Assembly: GCF_021347895.1 (NCBI RefSeq)
Contig: NC_067129.1
Span: 35,994,604 to 36,058,603, forward strand
Origin: Acanthochromis polyacanthus
Lineage: Eukaryota > Chordata > Actinopteri > Pomacentridae
Length of the DNA stretch: 64,000 bases
Direction of reading: 5' to 3'
The translations under genes were made by a program, and so were the position numbers. Below the pieces are notes generated by a model. The model was given only the letters and a program-made list of their open reading frames with translations, was not told the origin of the DNA and did no database searches. Below, in pieces: positions 21,597 through 42,718 of this stretch (its first letter is position 1; every line of letters starts with the position of its first letter).

Positions 21597-23290
21597 GGAG
21601 ATACTAATACGTACGAAGAGAAACAGACTTACTGGCGTTTTCGAAGTCCCAGGTCCAGGTGAACTCTGATCCATGCTTGGTCAAAAGAAAATGGCGTTAG
21701 CCAGCACAGGGCAATCTGCTCCTGTCCCCTTTCCTCAAAAACAAGAAGCGCGTTCTCGCGCTATAAGCCCCACCCCCCTAGCCCCCGCCCCTCACGTGAA
21801 AACACTGCCAGTAAGATTGAAAGTTCAATGTTTGTATTTTCGCTTTGAATTCAACATTTTTCAATGCCAAAACTTACTGTCAGCATTATGGCTCCGCGAA
21901 AAAAATATTCCACAAAAAACGGCCATAATCCAACCTTGGACATCCAGACAAAACAAGCCAGTAAAACATTTTGTCCAAAACATGTCTTGAAGTCGATATA
22001 TGATCCACGAATAGGTCGTTTTCGAGAAAATGCACGTCGCGATGCGTGTCCAATATTCCCTGTATTTCTCGTTATATTTTTATTTACAAATAGAATATTA
22101 GCGATTTTTTTGTACTGAAAATGGCTGGAATTGACTGCAGCTTAAAGGGGTTATTTAATAAGTAATATTGAAGAGTAATATTAATATTTAAATTGATGAA
22201 GAATCCCTCCTGTAAATGGAAATGTGTCTGTGGAAACGAGTCAAAGCCCTTTTACATTAGCTAGCTTAGAGAACGTTAGCACGTTTGCTAAATTAGCATA
22301 ATATGAAGCCTAAAGTGGTTTTAACGCCATGAGGTTCTGTGTGGAAAAATATTATATACTAATACGTACAAAGAGAAACAGACTTACTGGCGTTTTCGAA
22401 GTCCCAGGGCCAGGATTGGGAGTCAAATTCGGCCCGGGACTTTTTGGACCAGACCAGCCCACCTGTGCAATCAACTCGAATCTCCCCCCCAGCTCATAGA
22501 GTTGATTACAATTCAGACTGTATAAAATCCTTTTTTCAAACATTTTACCTGTGAAACACACATTAAGACCATTGAGAAAAAACTATAATATGCAGATGGA
22601 AGAATATAAATCACATTTGAATATTTTGGCAGCTTAACAAAAAAAATTATATTTTTTTTTTTGCCTTTTTATTGTGATAGTCGCAGTGAAGAGGGACAGG
22701 AGATGGGGAGAAAAGTAGGGGGATGACATGCAGCAAAGGGCCGCAGACAGGAATCGAACCCAAGCCGCTGCGTTGGATTCTAGCCCCTATACATGGGTCG
22801 CCTGCTTAACCCTATAAGCTATACGGGCGTCAGGTGCCCAATAATAAAATTATTTAATAAATACCAGCCTACCGGGCCACATGTGGACCGGCCCTTCGGT
22901 CAAACGACCGAATGACGTTCAATCCGCCCCTGAGGTGAACTCTGATCCATGCTTGGTCAAACGAAAATGGCGTTAGCCAGCACAGGGCAATCTGCTCCTG
23001 TCTCCTTTCCTCAAAACCAAGAAGCGCGTTCTCACGCTATAAGCCCCGCCCCCTTAGCCCCCGCCCCTCACGTGAAAATACTGCCAGTAAGATTGAAAGT
23101 TCAATGTTTGTATTTTCAACAGAACAGCACATCACAGTTTGAATTCAACATTTTTCAATGCCAAAACTTACTGTCAGCATTATGGCTCCGCGAAAACACT
23201 GCCAGTAAGATTGGAAATTCAATGTTTGTATTTTCGCTTTCAATTCAACATTTTTCAATGCCAAAACTTACTGTCAGCATTATGGCTCCA
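21597..23290. repeat. Local ~300-bp duplication, second copy interrupted
   Basis: The first copy (about 21603-21900) runs from CTAATACGTACGAAGAGAAAC through CAATCTGCTCCTGTC to CAGCATTATGGCTCCGCGAA. It is repeated at 22358-22428 and, after an interruption (about 22429-22930), at 22931-23190. The last ~95 bp (CACTGCCAGTAAGATTG to CATTATGGCTCC) is repeated once more at about 23196-23288. The interruption looks like a DNA-transposon end (CAATCCGCCCCTG) carrying a SINE. Open frames here are shared repeat readings, not genes. Confidence 0.75.
22675..22840 (-). mobile_element. tRNA-derived SINE fragment
   Basis: On the minus strand the segment shows a polymerase-III A-box-like TATAGCTTATAGGG and, about 40 bp on, a B box GGGTTCGATTCC. 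Then comes a body (CTGCATGTCATCCCCC) typical of a widespread fish SINE. It is not a functional tRNA gene because no cloverleaf acceptor stem can be formed. Confidence 0.65.
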
Positions 23291-23385
23291 TAAGAGACTG
23301 GATGAACACTTTACAACACATTATTAAAAATAATTATTTTATTTACAAATTCATTGTATTTACATTAAAATAATAATAATCCTGA

Positions 23386-23722
23386 GGTCAATATTCTATA
23401 GCATGGAAAAGTGACCTGGGTTACAAAACATCACATATAACTGGCATAATACATAGTGGGATCAATATTCTATAGCATGGAAAAGTGACCTAGGTTACAA
23501 AACATTAAATAGCTAGCATAATACATAGTGGGATCAATATTCTATAGCATGGAAAAGTGACCTAGGTTACAAAACATTAAATAACTAGCATAATACATAG
23601 TGGGGTCACTATTCTATAGCATAGAAAAGTGACCTAGGTTACAAAACATTAAATAACTAGCATAATATATAGTGGGGTCACTATTCTATAGCATGGAAAA
23701 GTGACCTAGGTCACAACACATA
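23386..23722. repeat. 72-bp-period minisatellite, about 4.5 copies
   Basis: Unit starts (TCAATATTCTATAG or TCACTATTCTATAG) fall at 23388, 23462, 23534, 23606 and 23678, giving periods of 74, 72, 72 and 72. Each unit contains GGAAAAGTGACCTAGGTTAC and ends ATACATAGTGGGG. Related shorter words (GGGTCAGAATTCTATATAGAAAA) recur at 24150-24290. Confidence 0.92.
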
Positions 23723-23934
23723 AGTAATATAAACACAACTTTAAATACTTTATTCAACTTACCCTGGCTACTTCTGGACTGTTGAGAAAACCACATATGC
23801 TGTCAAATTCACTGGATTCCATTCTGCTGAAGCTGATCGGCTGATAACTCTTGGTATGTACTCAATGGATGTCAGGTGGATATCTGACACTTGACATTGT
23901 CATATTTGCAGATTTTCAAATTAATATGGATTAA

Positions 23935-23938
<4 letters not shown>

Positions 23939-23988
<50 letters not shown>
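23939..23988. repeat. AT dinucleotide microsatellite
   Basis: About 50 bp of pure (AT)n lies between the minisatellite and its diverged relatives. Confidence 0.97.
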
Positions 23989-23990
<2 letters not shown>

Positions 23991-24299
23991 CAGGAAGAAT
24001 ACTTCCATCACATACATACATATAGAAATGTACTTTGTAGAATGTTCATTAACATTCTTTACATTATAGGCTATGATGGTGAAAAGATGTTTTTTCTAGT
24101 AAGTAAGTATAGCAGAACATTTTTATCAGCAAAATTTAAAATTTCATATAGGGGGTCACAATTCTATGGGGCGGGTCAGTTTTCTATACTAGAAAAGTGA
24201 CCTGCGGGTCAGAATTCTATATAGAAAAGGGGTCAGAATTCTATATAGAAAAGTGACCCGGGGGTCAGATTTCCATGGGTTCAGATTTCTGTATGACAC

Positions 24300-24558
24300 C
24301 TGTCTAACTTTTTAAAGACTGGTCTGTGAGGGACAGAAGAGTTGTTTGTTTTCTAGCTGCCCAATACTTATTGGCCACCCATTTTCACAAATAAATTGTT
24401 TAAAAATCATACAATGTGATTTCCTGGAATTTTTTTTTAGCATTCTGTCTCTCACGCCTGATGTGTTCCTATGATGAAAATTACAAACCTCTCTTATCTT
24501 TTTAAATGGTGAACGTGGAAATTTTTAAGTTGCCCAATACTTATTGGCCCCACTGTAT
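24300..24558. mobile_element. Tc1/mariner terminal remnant
   Basis: The segment ends TACTTATTGGCCCCACTGTA (24539-24558), a fish Tc1/mariner-type terminus (inverted TACAGTGGGGCC). A second internal CCAATACTTATTGGCCACC at 24361-24379 gives the outer/inner direct-repeat pattern of IR/DR ends. No transposase and no left end were recognised. Confidence 0.55.
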
Positions 24559-25100
24559 AGTCCTGCACCTCTATGGAAACAGCACAACCATGGCTAGAAG
24601 TAGACCGAACTCAAAAGTGTTTTTTGTACAATATGACAACGTTATGATGCCGTAAATCATAAAAAAGGGGAAAATTAGGTTGAATATGTCAACAAAAATT
24701 GCTAAAACTTGAAATCAGTATGTACAACATTTTCCCAAGTGTCCACGGGTGTTACCAATACTTGAAAAAATAATAGTATAGATATTTTGCTCCTGCTGGT
24801 TTGATCCACATTTGTCTCCTCTCTACTCTGTGTAAACACTGCTTTCAGTTCAGCCGAGAAATAGCAGATTTTTTGTCATGAGACCTTAAATTGGGTTAAT
24901 GTTGATTTATGTTCGATTATTTTTTAATTGAGACATGTAGAATAAATAGATGTTAATGAAACAACATGATTTTAAAATTAAATTTAGAGATTTTTTCTAA
25001 CTGAATAACACATCACAGATGAGTAATTAAAGTCCCAGTCATGACTTATTAATATTTTATTTCATTTTTTACAGAATCTGGTTAGAGCGACCTGTTTGGC

Positions 25101-25209
<109 letters not shown>

Positions 25210-25329
25210 AAAATAAGACATGCAGAAGGTAATTTTGATGAAATACAATGATTTTAAACTCAGATTAGGTCAGGTTTTTCAACAGAACAGCACATCACAG
25301 TTAAAAGCTGATAATTTTTTCTATTTTTA

Positions 25330-28448
<3,119 letters not shown>

Positions 28449-29645
28449 TGATAGTTAAAGTCTCAGACAGTGAGGAGAGTCTTCATATTTACACACCAGA
28501 GAAAAGGATGATCATGCAGCCTTGTTGATATTGGAGGAAGTTATGGAGGCTTAGCAGACAACCATGTATCCTAGAAATCATGTTTATGGTACATATGACT
28601 GAATACATGTTGTAGGTAATTTAACATTGGTATGAGGCTGAAGTTTGCCTCCTGAGTCCTGAATGTGGCTCATTTAAGGAACAAAACAAATACTTTACTT
28701 TGTGGATAAAAAGTTAATTCATGCGGTGCATTTGTAGCATATAAATGTAATTTCTGCGAGCAGAAGTTGTTCAAGGCCCGTGTTGTGCATAATAGGGGTG
28801 TTTGGTTGATCATGCCTTGAATATATTCAGCAGATGAAGATATATTCCACTCAAATCTTCCCTTGTTAGAGCTAATCTGCCTGAGGGCCGTACTACTAAG
28901 TGAGATTAATGGCTTTGCGAGGTATGTTGAGCCTAAAGTCAGAGTTTTGGCTCTGCTCCATCACCATAGTAACTTATGCTGCACAGCTAACCTGCTCCAG
29001 AGGAAGTTTTGATCAGAGTTCAGGATTTAAATCAGTTTTAAGAAGCATAAATTCTTTTCCTGACCATGTTCTCTCTGGGTCATAAATATTCTTAGCTGAG
29101 GGAATCTGTTATATCTGCAAACCTGTTGAGCTGTATATTGGTAATCTGACTGTACAAAGCTGTGCAGTTACAGGAGCACAAACCGTATGTATTCAGCTGA
29201 TAATGCAGAAAATGCAGAATTATAACGTTAGATCAGTCCTGATTTGCTGCACAGTCAGCTTCACACTGCTGTACTTGCAACTAATATGTAGAACACACTG
29301 GTCTTTGTCACAGAGAATATTCAATCAGGAACATTAATTGGTCCAAAAATTAAAGTGATTTGCATGTATCTTTCATTGTGGAACAGTATCAGATTGAAAT
29401 GTACTTGTTAAGCTTCATGTTTAAATGTATAGTTTATGAGCTCTAATGTGCAGCTGTCACAATCGAAAAAGTGGCTGTATTGAGGGTACAATAAGTTGTA
29501 AAATCAATATATTAAGTTAAGTGCAGATATAAATTTTTAATACTCATCATAGCTCTCAACCTTTTTGAATGAAGTGAGCAACACACGATTAATCCATTTC
29601 ATGCAGAAAGATGAGTCAAAAGTCAAACATCCAGAACTCAGAGCC

Positions 29646-29716
29646 TGATGAAGAAAACCTGGTTAACATATTAAAGTCATAATCAGCTTTCTGTGTTAAC
29701 CAGGTTTTCTTCATGA
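29646..29716 (+). other. 71-nt hairpin with 23-bp arms in gria4 intron
   Basis: Arms 29646-29668 and 29694-29716 are inverted copies with one mismatch (TGATGAAGAAAACC against TCATGAAGAAAACC at the outer end). A 25-nt loop separates them. Transcribed with gria4, it would fold into a stable stem. Its function is unknown. Confidence 0.6.
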
Positions 29717-30120
29717 AAGTGATTATCAACTGTCTGATACCATTTAGCATGATTGGGGTTTTAGATTTAGTTGAGCTGGTTAATGCAAAGAAAGTCTCAC
29801 TATGTTGAACTTGCTTCTTACTACAATCCTACAGTCTAGCATGAAACGTCAGACTTCAGTAAGTTATAAGGATATTTTGAAATGTATTGAATTATTTTCC
29901 TTCTCTTTCTGACAATCATTTCTCTCTGTAGATGTCATGTGTTACAAAAACATACACAAAGGCACATTTTGGTAGAGGTTTCTGTAGACTGCTCATGACA
30001 ACCGCATGTTTTGTAGTAGCCTTTTAGTCTGCATGTGGATATGTAGTGACTATAAGTGTTTCTATATTCTAGAGTCATGCATACACTCTATTACGTCTGG
30101 CTCAGTAAAGGGAAAATATA

Positions 30121-31758
<1,638 letters not shown>

Positions 31759-32291
31759 TAGCTTCAGGTTTAAGCTTGAACCACTTGGGTTAAAGATGTC
31801 AGTACAGCCAAGTTGAAATCCCAGTTTTAGGTCCCTACATTAGAGCTGAACAACATACAAAAAACATCATAAAACCCTTACTTTGACAGACATTGGGAGT
31901 CAAAATTCAGTGAGAATGGTAATTTTTGGATTTATTACGAAATGAAACAGTCTGCACTAAACCTGAATGTTCCCACTATAGTTTGTAACCTGAGGCTTCG
32001 TTGATGTTATGTTCTGACAAATTTTGCCTTTATCAAAAAAATGCAACCCCTATAGTATTGCACTTTGTCTTAATGCAAGTTTGTTTTGTTGAACTCTGTG
32101 CCATATCCAGTGGAAATGACAAACAATTCAAACTACTCCTTCAGAATTAAACAGAACTTCACTTCTACATCTGCACACTCAGCGAAGGCTCATGGATTCA
32201 TAAGAATACCCTATAAACTGTTGTTTTTGTGGACCTTTGCCTGATTTTGCATTAATATGAATGTACAGACAGACAATGGAGAAATAATACT

Positions 32292-32430
32292 CCATCCATC
32301 CATTCTCTATACACCGCTTTATCCTCACTAGGGTCGCGGGGGGTCATGGAGCCTATCTCAGCTGACTCGGGCGAAGGCAGGGGACACCCTGAACAGGTCG
32401 CCAGTCTGTCGCAGGGCTACATATATAGAC
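32292..32430. mobile_element. SINE/L2-tail fragment
   Basis: CCATCCATCCATTCTCTATA through CGGGCGAAGGCAGGGGACACC to GCAGGGCTACATATATAGAC is the reverse of the 3' half of the SINE at 38923-39298, truncated on its 5' side. Confidence 0.75.
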
Positions 32431-32756
32431 AAACGAGAAATAATACTACCGTGCAAAATTTAAGCTAGCCTCCTTCTGTACCTTTATCTGTGTAGAACCA
32501 ACTTTTAACAGCTGCCTTTTGATGCAAACAAATGGTGGGTTTTTTGAGTCAAACTGTTAATGACAGTTTGAAAAGATTTTAAGCTGAGTGTCACTTTGGG
32601 TCTATTCAACCAAACTGCAAAAGAGAAAAGAGATCCAGCTGCTTGTAATAAAACCTTTCTTTGTCCATTTACTTCTATTGTGTTGGGATGAAGGCTGAAA
32701 TAGACGTTAATGTACTTTAGACCCAACATGTAGATTTCTATGCAGGATTGTGGTAA

Positions 32757-38922
<6,166 letters not shown>

Positions 38923-39298
38923 GGGCTGCACAGTGAGGTAGTGGTTAGCACTTTGGCCTTGCAGCAAGAAGAGCCCCGGTTCAAATCCCGGGATGGGCCT
39001 GGGATCTTTCTGCATGGAGTTTGCATGTTCTCCCTGTGCATGCGTGGGTTTTCTCCGGGTACCACGGCTTCCTCCCAGAGTCCAAAAATATGCTGAGGTT
39101 AATTGATTACTCTAAATCGCCCGTAGGAGTGAATGTGAGTGTGATTGTTTGTCTGTATATGTAGCCCTGCGACGGACTGGTGACCTGTCCAGGGTGTCCC
39201 CTGCCTTCGCCTGAGTCAGCTGGGATAGGCTCCAGCACCCTCCGCGACCCTAGTGAGGATAAAGCGGTGTATAGAGAATGGATGGATGGATGGATGGA
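38923..39298 (+). mobile_element. tRNA-derived SINE with L2-like 3' tail and 12-bp target duplication
   Basis: It is flanked by TAGTCTATAGCA at 38911-38922 and 39299-39310. The head contains an A-box-like GTGGTTAGCACTTTGG and the B box GGTTCAAATCCCG, about 40 bp apart. The body (TGCATGGAGTTTGCATGTTC, GGTTTTCTCCGGGTACC) leads to a tail with GCGACGGACTGGTGACC and (GGAT)n. It is a complete insertion in the gria4 intron. Reversed 3' fragments of the same family are at 32292-32430 and 62610-62815. Confidence 0.88.
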
Positions 39299-39310
39299 TA
39301 GTCTATAGCA

Positions 39311-39969
39311 CCATCTTCTGGCACTGAAGAATTAGCATCATCTATTTATCTTGCCAGACTAACTCCTAACTTTAGCATAGTGTAGTGGTAGTGGATGGTA
39401 ACATGTAGAAATTTGCATTTCATTTTGCAGATTCTCTAAAAAAAATTGGTTACAATTCATGATTAATGTTGATAAGAGAAAGGGACATATGCATAACTGT
39501 TTCACCATTAACAGCTCGAGTCATGTAAGTCTTTTACTGAAGCACTTTCAGATTTAAACATGCAAACATAATTCCAGTATTTTTAGATAATGTATAAATT
39601 ACACTGGTGGAAAATTATGACTATTGCTTAAAATTTGTCAAAAAGAAATCCTTCTTGAAACTTCAACATTTGACAGAGAATCAAAATCCATTAACGTTTT
39701 CTTTGGATTTAAAGTGATCAATTGATAACTAGCTGAACACTCACAAGCACATTGCAAACAGAAGTTTTTTAACTGCAAAATTTTGTTTATAGGTCGTCAA
39801 ATTAGCACCATTTTAAGTGTGCTAAATGAGCTGTTAGCAAAGAGGCTCAAAAAGCTTATTTTAGTTGTTTTGCTTTTGTCTGAGGGAGGTCGCTGATCTA
39901 GAGTAAGCAGGACATTGTTTCTGTAGAAAGAAGTTGCTGATGTGTGTCTTCAGTGCATAAATCTCAAAT
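39311..39969 (+). other. gria4 intron, nothing recognised
   Basis: AT-rich sequence without coding signal or repeat ends that I could identify. Confidence 0.5.
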
Positions 39970-40767
39970 CAGCAAATCTGAAAATGAATCAGACCTTTAT
40001 TGTCATTGCACACTTTCATATACAATGAAATTTCATTTGAGCTGCCCTGCCAATGGCAGCTCGGGCTACAGCCCCATTGGGAGCGCGCCTGTCTTGAGGA
40101 AAAAGGAAAAACAAAGACATTTGGAATTGAGGGTCGGGGATAGCAGAGGGTAAAATGAAAAAAAAGGTTCATTATATCAAATGAAACCTCCGAGTTGGGA
40201 AATTCAATTTAAGAAGGAACCTGAAAAAAAACAAACCCGCAACAGGCAAAGCATGACATTAGACAAGGTTAGTTGGGATAAGGATGTGGGGTAATGGACA
40301 GGTGGCTCCTCACAGTAGTCGGTCTCCTATGCAGCTGCTGCTCCATAAGGTGGCCCGATGGGCACAGGATTCCTACCCACTTTGCCTCGCGAGTGGGAAG
40401 GTTGTGGAGGCGGCCTTGGAAGGGGTGATGGGCATGTGTGTGTGAATGTGAGCTCAGTCCTCAGTTCATGAGTCCAAGTGTGTGTGTATGCGTGTAGCCA
40501 ATCTCCTTCGGTCCCAGACCCCGGTGTCTCAGTTCGCGATGGAGCGCGATAACACAGCAGGTTGCCATGGAGACGTCCTCAGACGGACCAGTCCAGAAGT
40601 CAACAGGTGTCCTTGGGAAACTGGGGAGGGTTTAGGAGAGCTATCTCTTGGCCATGAAAAACTTCCAGAGGAGTTTGTTATTGTTCCAGGGGTGCTGGAA
40701 TGTTATCAGTATCCTTCTTGTTTAGGCGGGGGAGAGGAGCAATTTTACCTTCCCCCTTCTCAACTTT

Positions 40768-40947
40768 TTAGACCTCAGCTGTGGCGATCCTCACATTGAT
40801 GGCATCCACTTTGCGACTCAAATCAACAGTCACACCAAGCAAATTGTCCATCTTACGTTTGAGTTCGTCATTCCGGTCACCAGCAGCCTTGATCCGATCG
40901 TTTGCAAAGACCAGCAGAGTTTGGACGTCGTTTCTATCTGTGGTCAT
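40768..40947 (-). pseudogene. Unrecognised 59-residue coiled-coil ORF, continuation of 40949-41182
   Basis: It reads MTTDRNDVQTLLVFANDRIK, then AAGDRNDELKRKMDNLLGVT, then VDLSRKVDAINVRIATAEV and stop. The hydrophobic heptad spacing (L, V, I at a/d-like positions) suggests a coiled coil. It starts immediately after the stop of the membrane ORF. Function is unknown. Confidence 0.4.
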
Positions 40948-40948
40948 C

Positions 40949-41182
40949 CTAATTTTCCAGAATTATCAGCAGACCTGTCATCATAAATCCGAATATATAA
41001 ACATCTTCCACATCCTCCGCAGATAGGGGTGCCAGGCACATGATCCCCTTCCACTTCCCCCAGGCGTCGATCACGTAACCAGAGGCGAAACTCCCATCCG
41101 GGCAGGTAGGCTCCCTTAAGCCTGTGCTCTTTGTGGCGACAATCTTGTCAAGCGCGTTGAGAGACCAGCTAATCAATTCCAT
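40949..41182 (-). pseudogene. Unrecognised small membrane-protein ORF of the retroposon-like unit
   Basis: The 77-residue frame starts MELISWSLNALDKIVATKS, continues with a Cys-containing middle (EPTCPDGSFASGYVIDAWGKW, two Cys in all) and ends with a hydrophobic span VYIFGFMMTGLLIILEN before a stop. The span suggests a single transmembrane helix. The stop at 40949 is followed one base later by an ATG in another frame (40947) whose product continues with coiled-coil character, so the two were probably one protein joined through a frameshift. I recall similar ORFs as multicopy in fish genomes but cannot name a family. Confidence 0.45.
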
Positions 41183-41686
41183 GATTGGTATTTCGAAGGT
41201 CCAGTGCCAAGCGATCGCTCCAAATCAGACGAGATGAGACAAAAGTGCAGCAAGCAGAAACATGAGGGTGTGGGGAAAACAGGGATAGAGACGGAGAGAG
41301 GAAAAGTGCGACCGCCTCCTTCGAGAGCTAGGGCAGAAAAACCACTTAAACTGAGAAAATATAAAATATAAAGTGAGAAAATATCCGTTTTATGTTTTGG
41401 TTAAACTGACCCTTTAATGAACTCATATTTCTGTAACAATCTGGGTTAGAAGGATGCAGGAGGTCAATGCTAACATGGCTACAGATGCTGTGCAGCAGTT
41501 AATAGACAGCTCAGTCAGTGTAGTGAGGAGTGATAAGAGTTGTGAGTGTGATCTGTGTTGTATGTGTGCATGTTGTGAGTCTGGTGTGAGATTTTTCCTA
41601 ATTACTTTGTCTTATCTTATTTGTGTAGAGTGATTTTGTGCTAAAGCTAGCGCTGACTTTTGTGTCCTTCTCCCCACCGACTGCAG

Positions 41687-41824
41687 GACAAGTCGTCCCA
41701 GGCCCTCAGCCTGAGCAACGTGGCAGGTGTCTTCTACATCCTGGTCGGTGGCCTGGGCCTGGCCATGCTGGTGGCCCTCATCGAATTCTGCTACAAGTCA
41801 CGCAACGAGGCCAAGAGAATGAAG
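41687..41824 (+). CDS. gria4: gria4 exon: M4 helix and proximal C-tail
   Basis: This 138-bp exon (46 codons) follows CCGACTGCAG and has donor GTGGAG at 41825. It encodes [19 protein letters not shown], the M4 helix ([17 protein letters not shown]) and [14 protein letters not shown] receptors normally have DKTSALSLSN at the start, so one residue is added here ([11 protein letters not shown]). RMK is the usual splice point for the long or short tails. M4 packs against the neighbouring subunit's pore helices and is needed for assembly. The C-tail is cytoplasmic. Confidence 0.96.
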
Positions 41825-42022
41825 GTGGAGGTCCAACCCCAACCTCAGTCCCAACACCCCCATTCCCACCACTGCTACCCCTGTTGCTCAGGCAGCCCCC
41901 GCCATAGCCCCGAGCCTAGCCAGAGCCAGAGCCCCAGACACAGCCCCAGCATCCACAACTTAGCTGAGTTTAGCGAGATTTTCAATGCTTATGGCAGCGA
42001 CGGGGAGGCTGATAAGATGTAG
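41825..42022 (+). CDS. gria4: Alternative short C-tail of gria4 by read-through of the M4 exon donor
   Basis: If the donor after RMK is skipped, the frame stays open for 65 residues: [20 protein letters not shown], a Ser/Pro/Arg/Gln-rich stretch, then [20 protein letters not shown] and final KM before TAG. The end resembles the short tails of GluA2/GluA4 (QNLATYREGYNVYG...), so I infer a genuine alternative terminus with an expanded His/Pro/Gln/Ser insert. Its last residues (ADKM) do not keep the SVKI PDZ ligand of GluA2/3. Expression is not shown by the sequence. Intron retention without function is the alternative. Confidence 0.55.
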   Translation: MEVQPQPQSQHPHSHHCYPCCSGSPRHSPEPSQSQSPRHSPSIHNLAEFSEIFNAYGSDGEADKM

Positions 42023-42718
42023 ATGGAAGTTTTCGTAGAAGGCCCACCCAAAGCCTTTACTCCCCCCCTCAGTAGCTCCCTGAGACTGTAAGTGAAACCT
42101 GCCATTTCAATGCTGTAGCTTCGCCGTGCTGAGTGACTGTCGTGACCAGTGGCAAAATGCTTCCCACTCCTCTGTCTTATCTGCTCACTATGTGGTCGTG
42201 TGACGTCCTGGTCTGAGCTTTTTTCTCAGTGTGACGGGAAGCGATGAGTCATCCTCAGACATGACGTTGCCTCTTCTTCTCAGCTTGTGTGGCTGCAGAG
42301 GTTGGCCCTCATTTATCTACCGAGCATAATGTGTGACCCATTTTCCTGCCGAAAAATACCCACACATAACTGCTCTTTCAAAATGAGCTTCGGTGGGAAG
42401 ATAAGAATCATCGCTAAATAATGACAGAAATTCTGAGTTAATGTGAGGACAAAATCATAAAAGTTTGCACATGTAAAGTGTGATTAGTTAGTTTCATTTG
42501 CACATGACTTTAATGGCACCATTTTCTCAGTCAACATGCTGCTTTTTTATCACTGTGATGACCCGCAGCTGCAGTGACGGTGCTGTTTCACTCAGCTCGT
42601 GGCTTATTAACAAGAAGGGAAGGCATGATAAATGAGGACCAATGTCTTACTTGTACACACACATCTACATTCATCAAACTGCAGAGCATTCGTCCATCTA
42701 ACTTTGACCCTCTGAATC
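42023..42718 (+). other. gria4 intron (or 3' UTR of the read-through form)
   Basis: No coding or repeat feature is recognised before the hAT insertion. A polyadenylation signal for the short-tail form was not evident close by. Confidence 0.5.

Larger units (their letters stand above)
39975..41330 (-). mobile_element. Retroposon-like unit with small membrane/coiled-coil ORFs and LINE-like 3' tail
   Basis: On the minus strand a leader (about 41330-41183) precedes the ORF at 41182. The unit ends at about 39975 in GTGCAATGACAATAAAGG. The same AATGACAATAAAG tail ends the Rex1-like LINE at 57448-57460. No reverse transcriptase is present. The boundaries are inferred from the ORF, the tail and a change in base composition, with no target duplication confirmed. 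Confidence 0.5.

Noticed and set aside
22740..22840. Possible tRNA genes here and at 38930 and 62273
   Set aside because: A and B boxes are present but no cloverleaf with acceptor stem forms, and SINE bodies follow.
23386..23722. CRISPR-like array
   Set aside because: Units are contiguous 72-bp tandem repeats without unique spacers, in an animal genome.
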